Shown here one piece after another: positions 19,853 to 28,508 of a stretch of 64,000 nucleotides of DNA. A program made the position numbers and the translations under genes. Source of the DNA: an uncultured Pelagibacteraceae bacterium (GTDB lineage Bacteria; Pseudomonadota; Alphaproteobacteria; Pelagibacterales; Pelagibacteraceae); NCBI GenBank assembly GCA_902574525.1, contig CACGNQ010000001.1:1-64000 (forward strand). Reading direction: 5' to 3'. The notes below the pieces were generated by a model. It had not been told where the DNA came from. It saw only the letters and a list, made by a program, of their open reading frames with translations, and made no database searches. The first letter of the stretch is position 1. The number at the start of each line of letters is the position of its first letter.

Positions 19853-21154
19853 TTAATCTCTTATTGCGTAAGCAATAACACCAGTCTCTGTGACGTCTGT
19901 ACCTTTCAGTTCAGCTTCTTTACTTAATCTGATACCAAAAGTATTTTTCATTATTGCCCATATGATGAATGCAATTACGAAAACTGTTGCATTAATTGCG
20001 ATTACACCTAACAACTGAGTACCGAAATTTGCTCCAGAGTTTGTAATCGGAACCGCAAGAGTTCCCCAGATACCAGCAAACAAGTGAGCTGGAACTGCAC
20101 CTACTACATCATCAATTTTCATCGCAAATAAAAACTTAGTTCCATATACAACGATGACACCACCAACTGCACCAATTAAAATTGCTGCTATCGGTGAAGG
20201 CATTAAAGGCTCGGCTGTGATTGCTACTAGACCACCAATTGCCCCGTTTAACATTTGAACAACGTCTGTTTTACCCATTGAAAGTCTCGTTACAATTGCT
20301 GCTGCCATTACACCACCACAAGCTGCAAGATTAGTGTTTATAAAGATTTTTGATACTGCTACTGCATCATCAAAAGTTCCCATTGCAAGTTGCGATCCAC
20401 CATTAAATCCGAACCAACCTAGCCATAATATAAATACTCCTATTGTGACTAAAGGTATTGAAGATGCTGCGAACGGTTTAACGGGTGCAGGTTCACCTTT
20501 TTTAGTAAATCGGCCCAATCTTGGTCCAAGTAGAATTGCACCTGCTAAAGCAGCTGCTCCACCAGTAGAGTGTACAAGTGTAGATCCAGCAAAATCAGAA
20601 AAGCCTCTTGCTGCTAACCAACCACCACCCCATTGCCAGCCCATTACAAATGGATATAAAAATCCAGTTAAAATTGCTGCAAATAAGAAAAACGGCCATA
20701 GTTTAATTCTTTCTGCTAATGTACCTGATACAATAGATACTGTAGTTGCACAGAATACCATTTGGAAATACCAATCTGATCCATCGGCATATCCTGTTCC
20801 TATCTTACTACCATCGGACCATGGCATAAATTTACCTATGTATCCACCTTCTGGAATACCATATGCAACGTTGTATCCAAACATCCAAAACATAATACCA
20901 GCAATAGAAAACAAACCGATATTCTTCGCGCAAATTACAGATACACTTTTTGACGTAACCATTCCAGATTCTAACATTGCAAATCCTGCAGCCATAAACA
21001 TGACTAAAAAACCACAAACTAGAAAAAGGAATGTATTAAAAATAAACCCAACCTCAGCAGAAACAGTTGTTTCTGCTACGCCGGCACTACTCATGTTAAG
21101 CAAGAGTATGAGCGCTGTAGCTGGAGTAATTATTTTTTTAAAAATTTTCCTCAT
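19853..21154 (-). CDS. amtB: Ammonium transporter
   Basis: GFSDFAGSTLVHSTGGAAALAGAILLGPRLGRF, GWFGFNGGSQLA; typical Amt. Confidence 0.96.
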   Translation of the reverse strand: MRKIFKKIITPATALILLLNMSSAGVAETTVSAEVGFIFNTFLFLVCGFLVMFMAAGFAMLESGMVTSKSVSVICAKNIGLFSIAGIMFWMFGYNVAYGIPEGGYIGKFMPWSDGSKIGTGYADGSDWYFQMVFCATTVSIVSGTLAERIKLWPFFLFAAILTGFLYPFVMGWQWGGGWLAARGFSDFAGSTLVHSTGGAAALAGAILLGPRLGRFTKKGEPAPVKPFAASSIPLVTIGVFILWLGWFGFNGGSQLAMGTFDDAVAVSKIFINTNLAACGGVMAAAIVTRLSMGKTDVVQMLNGAIGGLVAITAEPLMPSPIAAILIGAVGGVIVVYGTKFLFAMKIDDVVGAVPAHLFAGIWGTLAVPITNSGANFGTQLLGVIAINATVFVIAFIIWAIMKNTFGIRLSKEAELKGTDVTETGVIAYAIRD

Positions 21155-21233
21155 ATTATCTCCTTTGAAATTAATTAAGCAAAACTTTTAATTTTAATCG
21201 AAAAAAATAACTATCGTTAATGAGGTAAAATAG

Positions 21234-21252
21234 ATATGCAATAATTGCATAT
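21234..21252. promoter_or_regulatory. Perfect dyad ATATGCAAT-A-ATTGCATAT upstream of amtB
   Basis: 9-bp perfect arms with a 1-nt spacer, about 80 bp upstream of the amtB start. Confidence 0.45.
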
Positions 21253-21257
21253 AGAAA

Positions 21258-21286
21258 CAGCCTTTATGAAGATTTCATAAAGGCTG
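21258..21286 (-). terminator. Intrinsic terminator of the HU gene
   Basis: CAGCCTTTATGAA-GAT-TTCATAAAGGCTG, 13-bp perfect stem just past the HU stop; minus-strand tail is T-rich. Confidence 0.75.
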
Positions 21287-21300
21287 TAAAACTTAAAAAA

Positions 21301-21576
21301 TTATTTATTGAATATTTCTTTAAGCGCTTTTGCAGGCAAAAATTTTACTTTTTGAGATGCTGCTATCTGAATCTGCTCACCAGTTCTTGGATTTCTTCCA
21401 ATTCTAGCTTTTCTTTTAGCCACTTTATATGTACCAAAACCAGCAATTTTAACTGAATCATCGCCTTTTAAAGCATCCAGTATTGTGTTGGTTATAGTAT
21501 CAAAAGTTCGCTCTGCATCTGCCTTGCTTAAATTTAGGCTTCCTGAAAGCTTTGCTACTAGTTGTTTTTTGTTCAT
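21301..21576 (-). CDS. hup: HU-family DNA-binding protein
   Basis: MNKKQLVAKLSGSLNLSKADAERTFDTITNTI...GFGTYKVAKRKARIGRNPRTGEQIQI. Confidence 0.96.
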   Translation of the reverse strand: MNKKQLVAKLSGSLNLSKADAERTFDTITNTILDALKGDDSVKIAGFGTYKVAKRKARIGRNPRTGEQIQIAASQKVKFLPAKALKEIFNK

Positions 21577-21617
21577 TTTAGCTCCGGTTTAAAGGTTAAA
21601 TACATACTTAACAAAAT

Positions 21618-21641
21618 GCTTGATAATTCAAGCTTTTTTTT
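21618..21641 (+). terminator. Terminator-like hairpin with U8 tract in the rseP-HU gap
   Basis: GCTTGA-TAAT-TCAAGC-TTTTTTTT; minus-strand reading gives a weaker T tail (ATTTTGTT). Confidence 0.5.
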
Positions 21642-21723
21642 AGTGTTAGAAAATTTTTTCCACACAATATATAGTGTTCTAAAAGTGTTGATTTTACTTA
21701 CTTTTTAAAGGCTAAAAAAGCCA

Positions 21724-22833
21724 TTAAAATAAGCCTAAATCTTTAAGGTCATTAAATGTAGCAAAAAACATTAAGGATAATAATAAAAACATTCCGATTC
21801 GAAAAAAACCTTCTTGGGTTTTTTGACTTAGTGGTCTACCCAAAATCTTTTCTATTCCATAAAACATCAAATGTCCCCCATCTAAAAGAGGTATAGGAAA
21901 TAAGTTAATTAAACCCAGGCTAATTGAAATATAGGCCATAATACTTAAGAAAGGAATTACTCCAAATTCAGCAACTTGGCCTGTAATTTTAGCAATCCTA
22001 ATAGGTCCACCCAGTTGTGTTGTATCTCCTGATCCATATATCATTGAACCTAGATACTTAAGTGAAGAAACAGAGACAAAATAAACCTCATATAAAGAGT
22101 AATATAAAGCTTTTGCAGGTCCAAGTTTTACATGATTAATCTGATCATTTAGTGGACTTAGCTGTATTCCTACAATCCTTTTTTTTGTTTTGTTTCCTAG
22201 ATTATCTGTACTGTCGATTAATTTAGGTTTTACTTTAAATAATATTTCGTCGTCAATTCTTTTAACTTTAAAATCAATTACGTCTGAGGTGGACATTGTT
22301 ATGAACTTTGATACATCTAAAATACTTTTTACCTCATTATTGTCGATCTCAAGGACAATATCATTTTTTTTCAATCCTGCATCAGCAGCGGGACTTTCAA
22401 CTTGTACATCATCTATTATAGCAGGGGTGAAATCTTTACCGGCAAACATATAAATAAACAAAAATATCACAGCTGCTAAAATAAAATTAGCTATTGGTCC
22501 TGCCGCAACAATTAAAGATCTTTGATAAATTGGTTTTAGTACAAAAAGTTTTTTCCTGTCTTCTTCGTTATATTTTTTAATTAATTCATCTTGATCGCTT
22601 TGAGAAAAAACATTTCTATCTCCGAAAAATTTTACATATCCACCCAAGGGAATAAGACATATTTTCCATCTTGTACCTGACTTATCATTCCAACCAAAAA
22701 TTTCTTTACCAAAACCAATTGAAAAATCTGTTACCCCAACACCATACTTTTTTGCAAAATAATAGTGTCCATATTCATGGATAAAAACAACAACTACTAT
22801 CAAAATAATAAAGGGTACAATCGTACTTAACAT
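21724..22833 (-). CDS. rseP: RIP metalloprotease RseP (site-2 protease, PDZ domain)
   Basis: VVVFIHEYGHYYFAKKYGVGVTDFSIGFG, LINLFPIPLLDGGHLMFY. Confidence 0.95.
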   Translation of the reverse strand: MLSTIVPFIILIVVVVFIHEYGHYYFAKKYGVGVTDFSIGFGKEIFGWNDKSGTRWKICLIPLGGYVKFFGDRNVFSQSDQDELIKKYNEEDRKKLFVLKPIYQRSLIVAAGPIANFILAAVIFLFIYMFAGKDFTPAIIDDVQVESPAADAGLKKNDIVLEIDNNEVKSILDVSKFITMSTSDVIDFKVKRIDDEILFKVKPKLIDSTDNLGNKTKKRIVGIQLSPLNDQINHVKLGPAKALYYSLYEVYFVSVSSLKYLGSMIYGSGDTTQLGGPIRIAKITGQVAEFGVIPFLSIMAYISISLGLINLFPIPLLDGGHLMFYGIEKILGRPLSQKTQEGFFRIGMFLLLSLMFFATFNDLKDLGLF

Positions 22834-22858
22834 ATATATATATTATATTTTTTAAATA

Positions 22859-24295
22859 TTATCTCAACTTCCAAATCAGCGCTGGTATAAATGTAGCAAC
22901 TATAAAAGATAGAAATAACAGTGATTGGGACATAAAAGAAGGAAAAACATCTACTGGTAAAATCATACCAACTAACAAACTTTTCGAGAAATCTGGCATT
23001 GGAAATAAAAGAAAGCCTGCTATTAAACCTACAATGATAGAAAGATACGCAGTTTTTTCATCTAGCTTCTTATTATAAAAACTATAGAAAACAGTAAGTA
23101 CAAACGCACAACATAGTAAGTCAGCTAATAAAAATAAGTACAAGACACTAAATCCCTTAGAGGCAATAAAGAATGCGATAATTGATATGCCGACTATAAA
23201 GTATTTGGATAATTTAAGATAATCGATTTTAGCTTTTAGGTTAAATGTTGCTTTACTATCAATCACTATTAAACTTGAAATTGCGTTAACCAATGTATCA
23301 ACTGTACTGATAGTTAGTGATAAACCTAAAATAATAATAATTAATGATAGGAATTTAGTTTCCTCTTTTAACAACAAAGAAAAAAATCCCAAATCAGGTA
23401 TAATATTTGTATCGACTGATACTGCAACTAGTCCACAAAAACCCATAAAAAATACAATTGGGATAATTACAATGAAAGCAATAATTAGACTTTTTTTTAA
23501 AATTTCATAATTTTTTGCTGCATATACTCTTTGCCAATTTCCTTGATGAAAAAGATTTGTTGCAGCAACTGCTATAAAAAATGTTAATCCTGCTGTGTAG
23601 TTTGGAAAATAATTACCACTTAATAAATCAGGTTTTTTTTCTTTTATAAAAGAAAAAGAAAATTGATCACCTGAAAAAGAAGTAAGATAATAAATAGAAA
23701 TAAAAAAAAGAATGATAATTACAATCATTTGAATATTATCAGTAAATATTGAGGCTCTTAGTCCCCCGTAAAGAGTGTAAGTTATAGTTCCTAATAAAAC
23801 TATCAGAGATGTTATCCATAGCTCTGTTCCAGATATATAATTTATTAAAATTGCTACAGCGGTTACCTCTGCACATAAAAAAATGAACATGTAAAAAACA
23901 GTTATCAATAGAATTAATTTAAATAAACTTTTACTAAACCTTTTTCTTAAAAATTCGATTAATGTTGATCCTTTTGGGAAATCTTTTCTAATTTTTTTTC
24001 CTAAGGATATTAAAAAAATCATTGGAAAAGCAGTCCCTAAAGCATAGCCAATTACAGCACCTATTCCGCCCCATGTTGCAGCTGAAGCTGGTCCAAACAA
24101 AATCCAAGCCCCAAGCGCTGATGCAATTAAACTTGTGGTTAAAGAAAAAAAACCGATACTTCTGTTTGCTGTTAGATAATTATTTATACCTTTATGTTTT
24201 TTTGAATAAGTTACTCCGATAACTGTAAAAATTAAGCTTATAATTATAACTATTATTAGCGATGATGATTGATGCAAAAAATGTACTTTATCCAT
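22859..24295 (-). CDS. thiV: Sodium:solute symporter, candidate HMP/thiamin-precursor transporter (ThiV-like)
   Basis: SSS-family TM pattern (LYGGLRASIFTDNIQ); TPP riboswitch in the leader. Confidence 0.82.
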   Translation of the reverse strand: MDKVHFLHQSSSLIIVIIISLIFTVIGVTYSKKHKGINNYLTANRSIGFFSLTTSLIASALGAWILFGPASAATWGGIGAVIGYALGTAFPMIFLISLGKKIRKDFPKGSTLIEFLRKRFSKSLFKLILLITVFYMFIFLCAEVTAVAILINYISGTELWITSLIVLLGTITYTLYGGLRASIFTDNIQMIVIIILFFISIYYLTSFSGDQFSFSFIKEKKPDLLSGNYFPNYTAGLTFFIAVAATNLFHQGNWQRVYAAKNYEILKKSLIIAFIVIIPIVFFMGFCGLVAVSVDTNIIPDLGFFSLLLKEETKFLSLIIIILGLSLTISTVDTLVNAISSLIVIDSKATFNLKAKIDYLKLSKYFIVGISIIAFFIASKGFSVLYLFLLADLLCCAFVLTVFYSFYNKKLDEKTAYLSIIVGLIAGFLLFPMPDFSKSLLVGMILPVDVFPSFMSQSLLFLSFIVATFIPALIWKLR

Positions 24296-24297
24296 AA

Positions 24298-24362
24298 TCT
24301 CCCTTTCTGAATTACCGGACAGGTTCTTAGGGTATATTCTCAGTCTACTTAGACACCCCTAT
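24298..24362 (-). promoter_or_regulatory. TPP (THI-box) riboswitch
   Basis: Reverse strand: AGGGGTGTCTAAGTAGACTGAGAATATACCCTAAGAACCTGTCCGGTAATTCAGAAAGGGAGATTATG; contains GGGGTG, CTGAGA, ACCCT, GAACCTG and a terminal AGGGAGA that doubles as SD. Confidence 0.92.
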
Positions 24363-24414
24363 AATATTAATATATCAAAATTAGACTGTATGTGTAAAAA
24401 ATTTTTTGAAAATT

Positions 24415-25692
24415 TTAAAACTGCTCAGATTCTGTTGAGCCTTCCATTGCAGTAGTTGAACTTTTTCCACCACTTATAGTGTTAGATACAGCATCAAAGT
24501 ATGAAGTTCCTACTTCTCTTTGATGTTTAACGCTCGTATAACCGTCTTTTTCTCTAGCAAACTCTTGTTCTTGAATTTTTGAATAAGCTGTCATGCCTTC
24601 TTTTTTATACTTTTGTGCTAATTCAAAGATAGCAATATTTTGAGTATGAAAGCCAGCTAAAGTAATAAATTGAAACTTATATCCCATATCACTAATTTTT
24701 TGTTGGAAAGTTGCAATTTCTGCATCAGATAAATGTTTTTTCCAATTAAAGGATGGAGAACAATTATAAGCTAACAATTTTCCAGGATACTTAGCATGAA
24801 TTGCGTCAGCAAATTTTTTAGCTTCTTCTAAGTTTGGAGTTGCTGTTTCACACCATATTAAATCTGAATAAGGGGCATAAGCTAATCCTCTTGAAATTGC
24901 TTGATCTATTCCATGTTTAACATAATAAAAACCTTCAGGTGACCTTTCTCCTGTCAAAAAAGGTTTGTCATTTTCATCGTGATCATTTGTAATTAATTTT
25001 GCTGCATTAGCGTCCGTTCTCGCTAAAATTATTAATGGAACATCCGCGATATCTGCCGCTAATCTTGCGGCTTTCAAATTTTTTATCATTGTACCAGTTG
25101 GAACTAATACTTTTCCTCCCATGTGGCCACATTTTTTTTCACTAGCTAATTGATCTTCAAAGTGTACTCCAGCTGCTCCAGCTCTTATAAATTTTTTAGC
25201 TAATTCAAAAACATTTAACGGTCCACCGAAACCGGCTTCTCCATCAGCAATAATAGGCAACATATAATCTACTCTATCTTTTGAGTTCATTTCTCCGTCT
25301 TTAATTTCCATGTGTTGGATTTGGTCAGCTCTTGTCAAAGCATTATTCATTGACTCAACTAATTTTGGTGCACTATCATAAGGATATAAAGATTGATCTG
25401 GGTACATTTCGCCTGCGCTATTGGCATCTGCAGCTACCTGCCATCCACTCAAGTAAATTGCTTTAAGACCAGCTTTAGCATGCTGAACAGCGTGATTACC
25501 AGATAGTGAGCCTAGTGTATTAATATATGGTTCTGTATTTAACAATCTCCAAAGTTTTTCTGATTGATGTTTGCACATCGAGTATTCAATTTTTATTGAA
25601 CCTTTTAATCTCTCTACCTCTTCTGGAGTATAGTCTCTTTTAATTCCTGCAAATCTTTTTAAATCGTAAGATACCTTTTTTTCTGAGCTCAT
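24415..25692 (-). CDS. aceA: Isocitrate lyase
   Basis: [14 protein letters not shown] (KKCGH active-site motif), [10 protein letters not shown]. Confidence 0.96.
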   Translation of the reverse strand: MSSEKKVSYDLKRFAGIKRDYTPEEVERLKGSIKIEYSMCKHQSEKLWRLLNTEPYINTLGSLSGNHAVQHAKAGLKAIYLSGWQVAADANSAGEMYPDQSLYPYDSAPKLVESMNNALTRADQIQHMEIKDGEMNSKDRVDYMLPIIADGEAGFGGPLNVFELAKKFIRAGAAGVHFEDQLASEKKCGHMGGKVLVPTGTMIKNLKAARLAADIADVPLIILARTDANAAKLITNDHDENDKPFLTGERSPEGFYYVKHGIDQAISRGLAYAPYSDLIWCETATPNLEEAKKFADAIHAKYPGKLLAYNCSPSFNWKKHLSDAEIATFQQKISDMGYKFQFITLAGFHTQNIAIFELAQKYKKEGMTAYSKIQEQEFAREKDGYTSVKHQREVGTSYFDAVSNTISGGKSSTTAMEGSTESEQF

Positions 25693-25735
25693 AATGTATT
25701 TCCTATTAAAATTAGTTTACTCTAGAAATAAGGTA

Positions 25736-25903
25736 TTAGTTGTTTTCGCTAAACTCGTTAGTGAATTCATTCATACCGCTTGAACCCCAATCACAATGGT
25801 CATCTCTCAAATAGATACCGTTTTTAGTTTCACTATTTGAATCGTCTATAAAGCTATTTTTAGCTTTGTTTTCAACGTTTTTGATTTTGTTTTTGTCGTT
25901 CAT
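25736..25903 (-). CDS. Small hypothetical protein upstream of aceA (55 aa from internal Met; ORF track extends to 25996)
   Basis: MNDKNKIKNVENKAKNSFIDDSNSETKNGIYLRDDHCDWGSSGMNEFTNEFSENN; the longer start would lie in the candidate operator. Confidence 0.5.
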   Translation of the reverse strand: MNDKNKIKNVENKAKNSFIDDSNSETKNGIYLRDDHCDWGSSGMNEFTNEFSENN

Positions 25904-25916
25904 AAAAGCTTTATAA

Positions 25917-26005
25917 TTTACAAAATTTACTTTTGCTAATAAATAATTAAAAAGTCTTGTAAAATAAGATAATTTGTTGTAAATATTTATTGACAAAATT
26001 TACAA
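25917..26005. promoter_or_regulatory. Cluster of four TTTACAA/TTGTAAA sites, candidate operator of the divergent ScfR/RamB-type regulator
   Basis: TTTACAA at 25917 and 25999, TTGTAAA at 25957 and 25977, all between the aceA-side gene and the regulator start. Confidence 0.5.
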
Positions 26006-26015
26006 ATAGAAAACT

Positions 26016-27443
26016 ATGAGTCAATTTAATCTTAAAATTGGGCCAAAAATCAAGGCATTTAGAAGAAAACTTGGGATACAGGCTAATAAGCTAGCTGAGC
26101 AACTTGATATATCGCCAAGCTATTTAAATCTTATAGAAGGTGGAAAACGTAAAATTGATGGTGATTTGCTTTTAAAAGTTTGCCAAGAATTAAAAATTGA
26201 ACTTTCAGATTTAACAGTAAAATCAGATTTAAATTTAGTTAATGATATATCAGAATTATTAGATGATCAATTATTTGAGGACCTGGACATACTTAGCCCA
26301 GAAATAAAAGATTTAGTTAACACAAACCCAAAAATTGCCAGAGCATTAATAAAACTTGGTGATAATTTTAGACAAAAAGATCATGACATCATCAATAGAG
26401 TTGAAAACCTATCTGGGAAAATAATTGACAAAAGAAAAGCTGCTTTTCCAGGAGAAATTGTCTCTGATTTCTTACAAGAAAATAATAATTATTTTCCAAA
26501 ATTAGAGGAATATGCAAATACAGTTTTTGATAAAATTCAAATTAATAATAGATGTACATACCTTGCTTTAAATGAATATTTAAAAAAAGAATACAATATA
26601 ATTGTAAAAGATGTTTTGCCCGAAGAAAGAAAACCATTCTCTAAATACTTCGACAAAAAGAAAAAAGAATTATTACTTAGCGACTATGTAGCATTAGAGA
26701 CCAAAAAATTATTTGTAGCTGCTCAAATTGCTCATGAGGGTGCCATAGATATAATAAACAATTATTTAATAAAATTTTCTTTTCCAAGTGAAGAATCAAA
26801 AAAACTTACACGTGTAGCTTTATTAAATTATTGCGGTGCAGCGATCCTCATGCCTTATAAACTTTTCCATAAAGAATGCATGAAAAATAAATATGATCTA
26901 GAATTACTACAAAATACTTTTGCAACTACATTTGAGCAAATTGCACATAGAGTAACTTGTTTGCAAGATCCAAAAATGCCAGGTATACCTTTCCATTTCT
27001 TAAGAGTAGATATAGCTGGAAATATATCAAAAAGATTTTCTTTATCGGGAATAGAAATACCAAGATACGGAGGTGCATGCCCAAGATGGAATGTATATTC
27101 TGCATTTACAAGGCCTGGAATAATTCAAGCAGCAGTTAGCAAAATGTCAAATGGTGAAAAATATGTTTGTATTGCTAAAACCGTAGAAAAAGGTGTTGGA
27201 AGATTTGGTGAAGCAAAGAGTATTCTTTCAATCGGCTTAGGTTGTGAAGCAAAATATGCAAAAGATTTTGTTTATACAGAAAACTTGAATTTGAACGATA
27301 AAAAAACTGAAATACCTATTGGTGTCTCTTGTAGAACTTGTGATAGATTAGATTGTTCTCAAAGAGCATTTCCACCTTTGCATAAAAAATTTGATGTAGA
27401 TGTAAACTCAAGAGGTGTTTCGGTTTATGTTAGTAACGACTAA
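26016..27443 (+). CDS. XRE-family transcriptional regulator with DUF2083/IrrE-like domain (ScfR/RamB type)
   Basis: HTH LGIQANKLAEQLDISPSYLNLIEGGKRKIDGD; HRVTCLQDPKMPGIPFHFLRVD; GVSCRTCDRLDCSQRAFPPLHK. Confidence 0.9.
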   Translation: MSQFNLKIGPKIKAFRRKLGIQANKLAEQLDISPSYLNLIEGGKRKIDGDLLLKVCQELKIELSDLTVKSDLNLVNDISELLDDQLFEDLDILSPEIKDLVNTNPKIARALIKLGDNFRQKDHDIINRVENLSGKIIDKRKAAFPGEIVSDFLQENNNYFPKLEEYANTVFDKIQINNRCTYLALNEYLKKEYNIIVKDVLPEERKPFSKYFDKKKKELLLSDYVALETKKLFVAAQIAHEGAIDIINNYLIKFSFPSEESKKLTRVALLNYCGAAILMPYKLFHKECMKNKYDLELLQNTFATTFEQIAHRVTCLQDPKMPGIPFHFLRVDIAGNISKRFSLSGIEIPRYGGACPRWNVYSAFTRPGIIQAAVSKMSNGEKYVCIAKTVEKGVGRFGEAKSILSIGLGCEAKYAKDFVYTENLNLNDKKTEIPIGVSCRTCDRLDCSQRAFPPLHKKFDVDVNSRGVSVYVSND

Positions 27444-27446
27444 AAT

Positions 27447-28508
27447 TTAAAAGCATACTAAATGTTCAATATGAATTGGTCTTTTAATACCAAATTTTTC
27501 TTGTAAATCATGTTGATGAATATGGTGTGAATGGACAAAAACAGGTATAAGTAAATTTTTTATAGTTTTTAAAGTATAAATGAAATTTGTACCTCTGAAT
27601 TTTCTATCAACTACTTCTAACTTAAGATTGCTTTTATCGTCATGTTCTAAGTCCTCTGGTTGAATCAAAAGTTTAACATCAGCACCTAAGGGAAATGGTT
27701 TAACAAAATTTCCGGTTATAGTTCCAAGTTCATCATTTTCTAAGCTTTTTGGGCTAGTAACCTTTGCGGGAACAAGAATTCCCCTATTTAAAAAATTAAC
27801 AACCTCAATAGAATTAGGTAGATGATAAACATTATATGGATCATCATACTGTTTCAGCTCATTATTCAAAATTATTCCACATTTTGTCCCTAAGTAAAAA
27901 GCCTCATAAGAATCATGAGTTACAATTATTGTGGTAATTTTTAGTTTTGTAAGCATTTTTTTAATTTTCTCCTGAATATCTTCTTTATGACTTTGATCTA
28001 CATTCGATAAAGGCTCATCCAATAAAAGTAAATCTGGTTTAGATAAAAGCGATCTAGCAAGTGAAGCTCGTTGTGCCTCTCCAGCACTAATTTGATGTGG
28101 GTATTGGTTTAATATTTGAGAAATATCTAACAAATCTACTATTTCATTCAAAGTAACTTGTTTATCTGTGTTACCTGAATTTTTTTCTGCACCCAATAGT
28201 ATATTCTTTTCTACAGAATAATGAGGAAATAAACTATTTTCTTGAAAAGCTAGAGATATATTTCTGTTTTCAGGTTCAATATTAATTTTGTCAGAGGATA
28301 AAACTTTTCCTTTTAATTTTATTTGACCATTTTTTATTTTTTGTAATCCAGCAATTGCTCTTAGTATTGTAGTCTTACCAATCCCAGATGGACCTAAAAG
28401 GCAGATAATGTCACCCTCATTTTCGATTGAAAAAGACATTTTTTTAACTTTTGTTTTTCCACCAACAATAAAATCAACATCATTAACTTCAAAAAAATTA
28501 CTACTCAT
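27447..28508 (-). CDS. Fe3+ ABC transporter ATP-binding protein
   Basis: Walker A GPSGIGKTTIL, ISAGEAQRASLARSLLSKPDLLLLDEPLSNVD. Confidence 0.9.
   Translation of the reverse strand: MSSNFFEVNDVDFIVGGKTKVKKMSFSIENEGDIICLLGPSGIGKTTILRAIAGLQKIKNGQIKLKGKVLSSDKINIEPENRNISLAFQENSLFPHYSVEKNILLGAEKNSGNTDKQVTLNEIVDLLDISQILNQYPHQISAGEAQRASLARSLLSKPDLLLLDEPLSNVDQSHKEDIQEKIKKMLTKLKITTIIVTHDSYEAFYLGTKCGIILNNELKQYDDPYNVYHLPNSIEVVNFLNRGILVPAKVTSPKSLENDELGTITGNFVKPFPLGADVKLLIQPEDLEHDDKSNLKLEVVDRKFRGTNFIYTLKTIKNLLIPVFVHSHHIHQHDLQEKFGIKRPIHIEHLVCF

Noticed and set aside
20334-21191. 285-aa plus-strand ORF opposite amtB
   Set aside because: Antisense shadow of a strongly supported AmtB gene; Pro/Asn/Ile-rich composition with no recognisable domain
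25904-25996. N-terminal extension of the small aceA-upstream ORF
   Set aside because: It covers the repeated TTTACAA boxes and lies next to the divergent start; the internal Met at 25903 is more plausible
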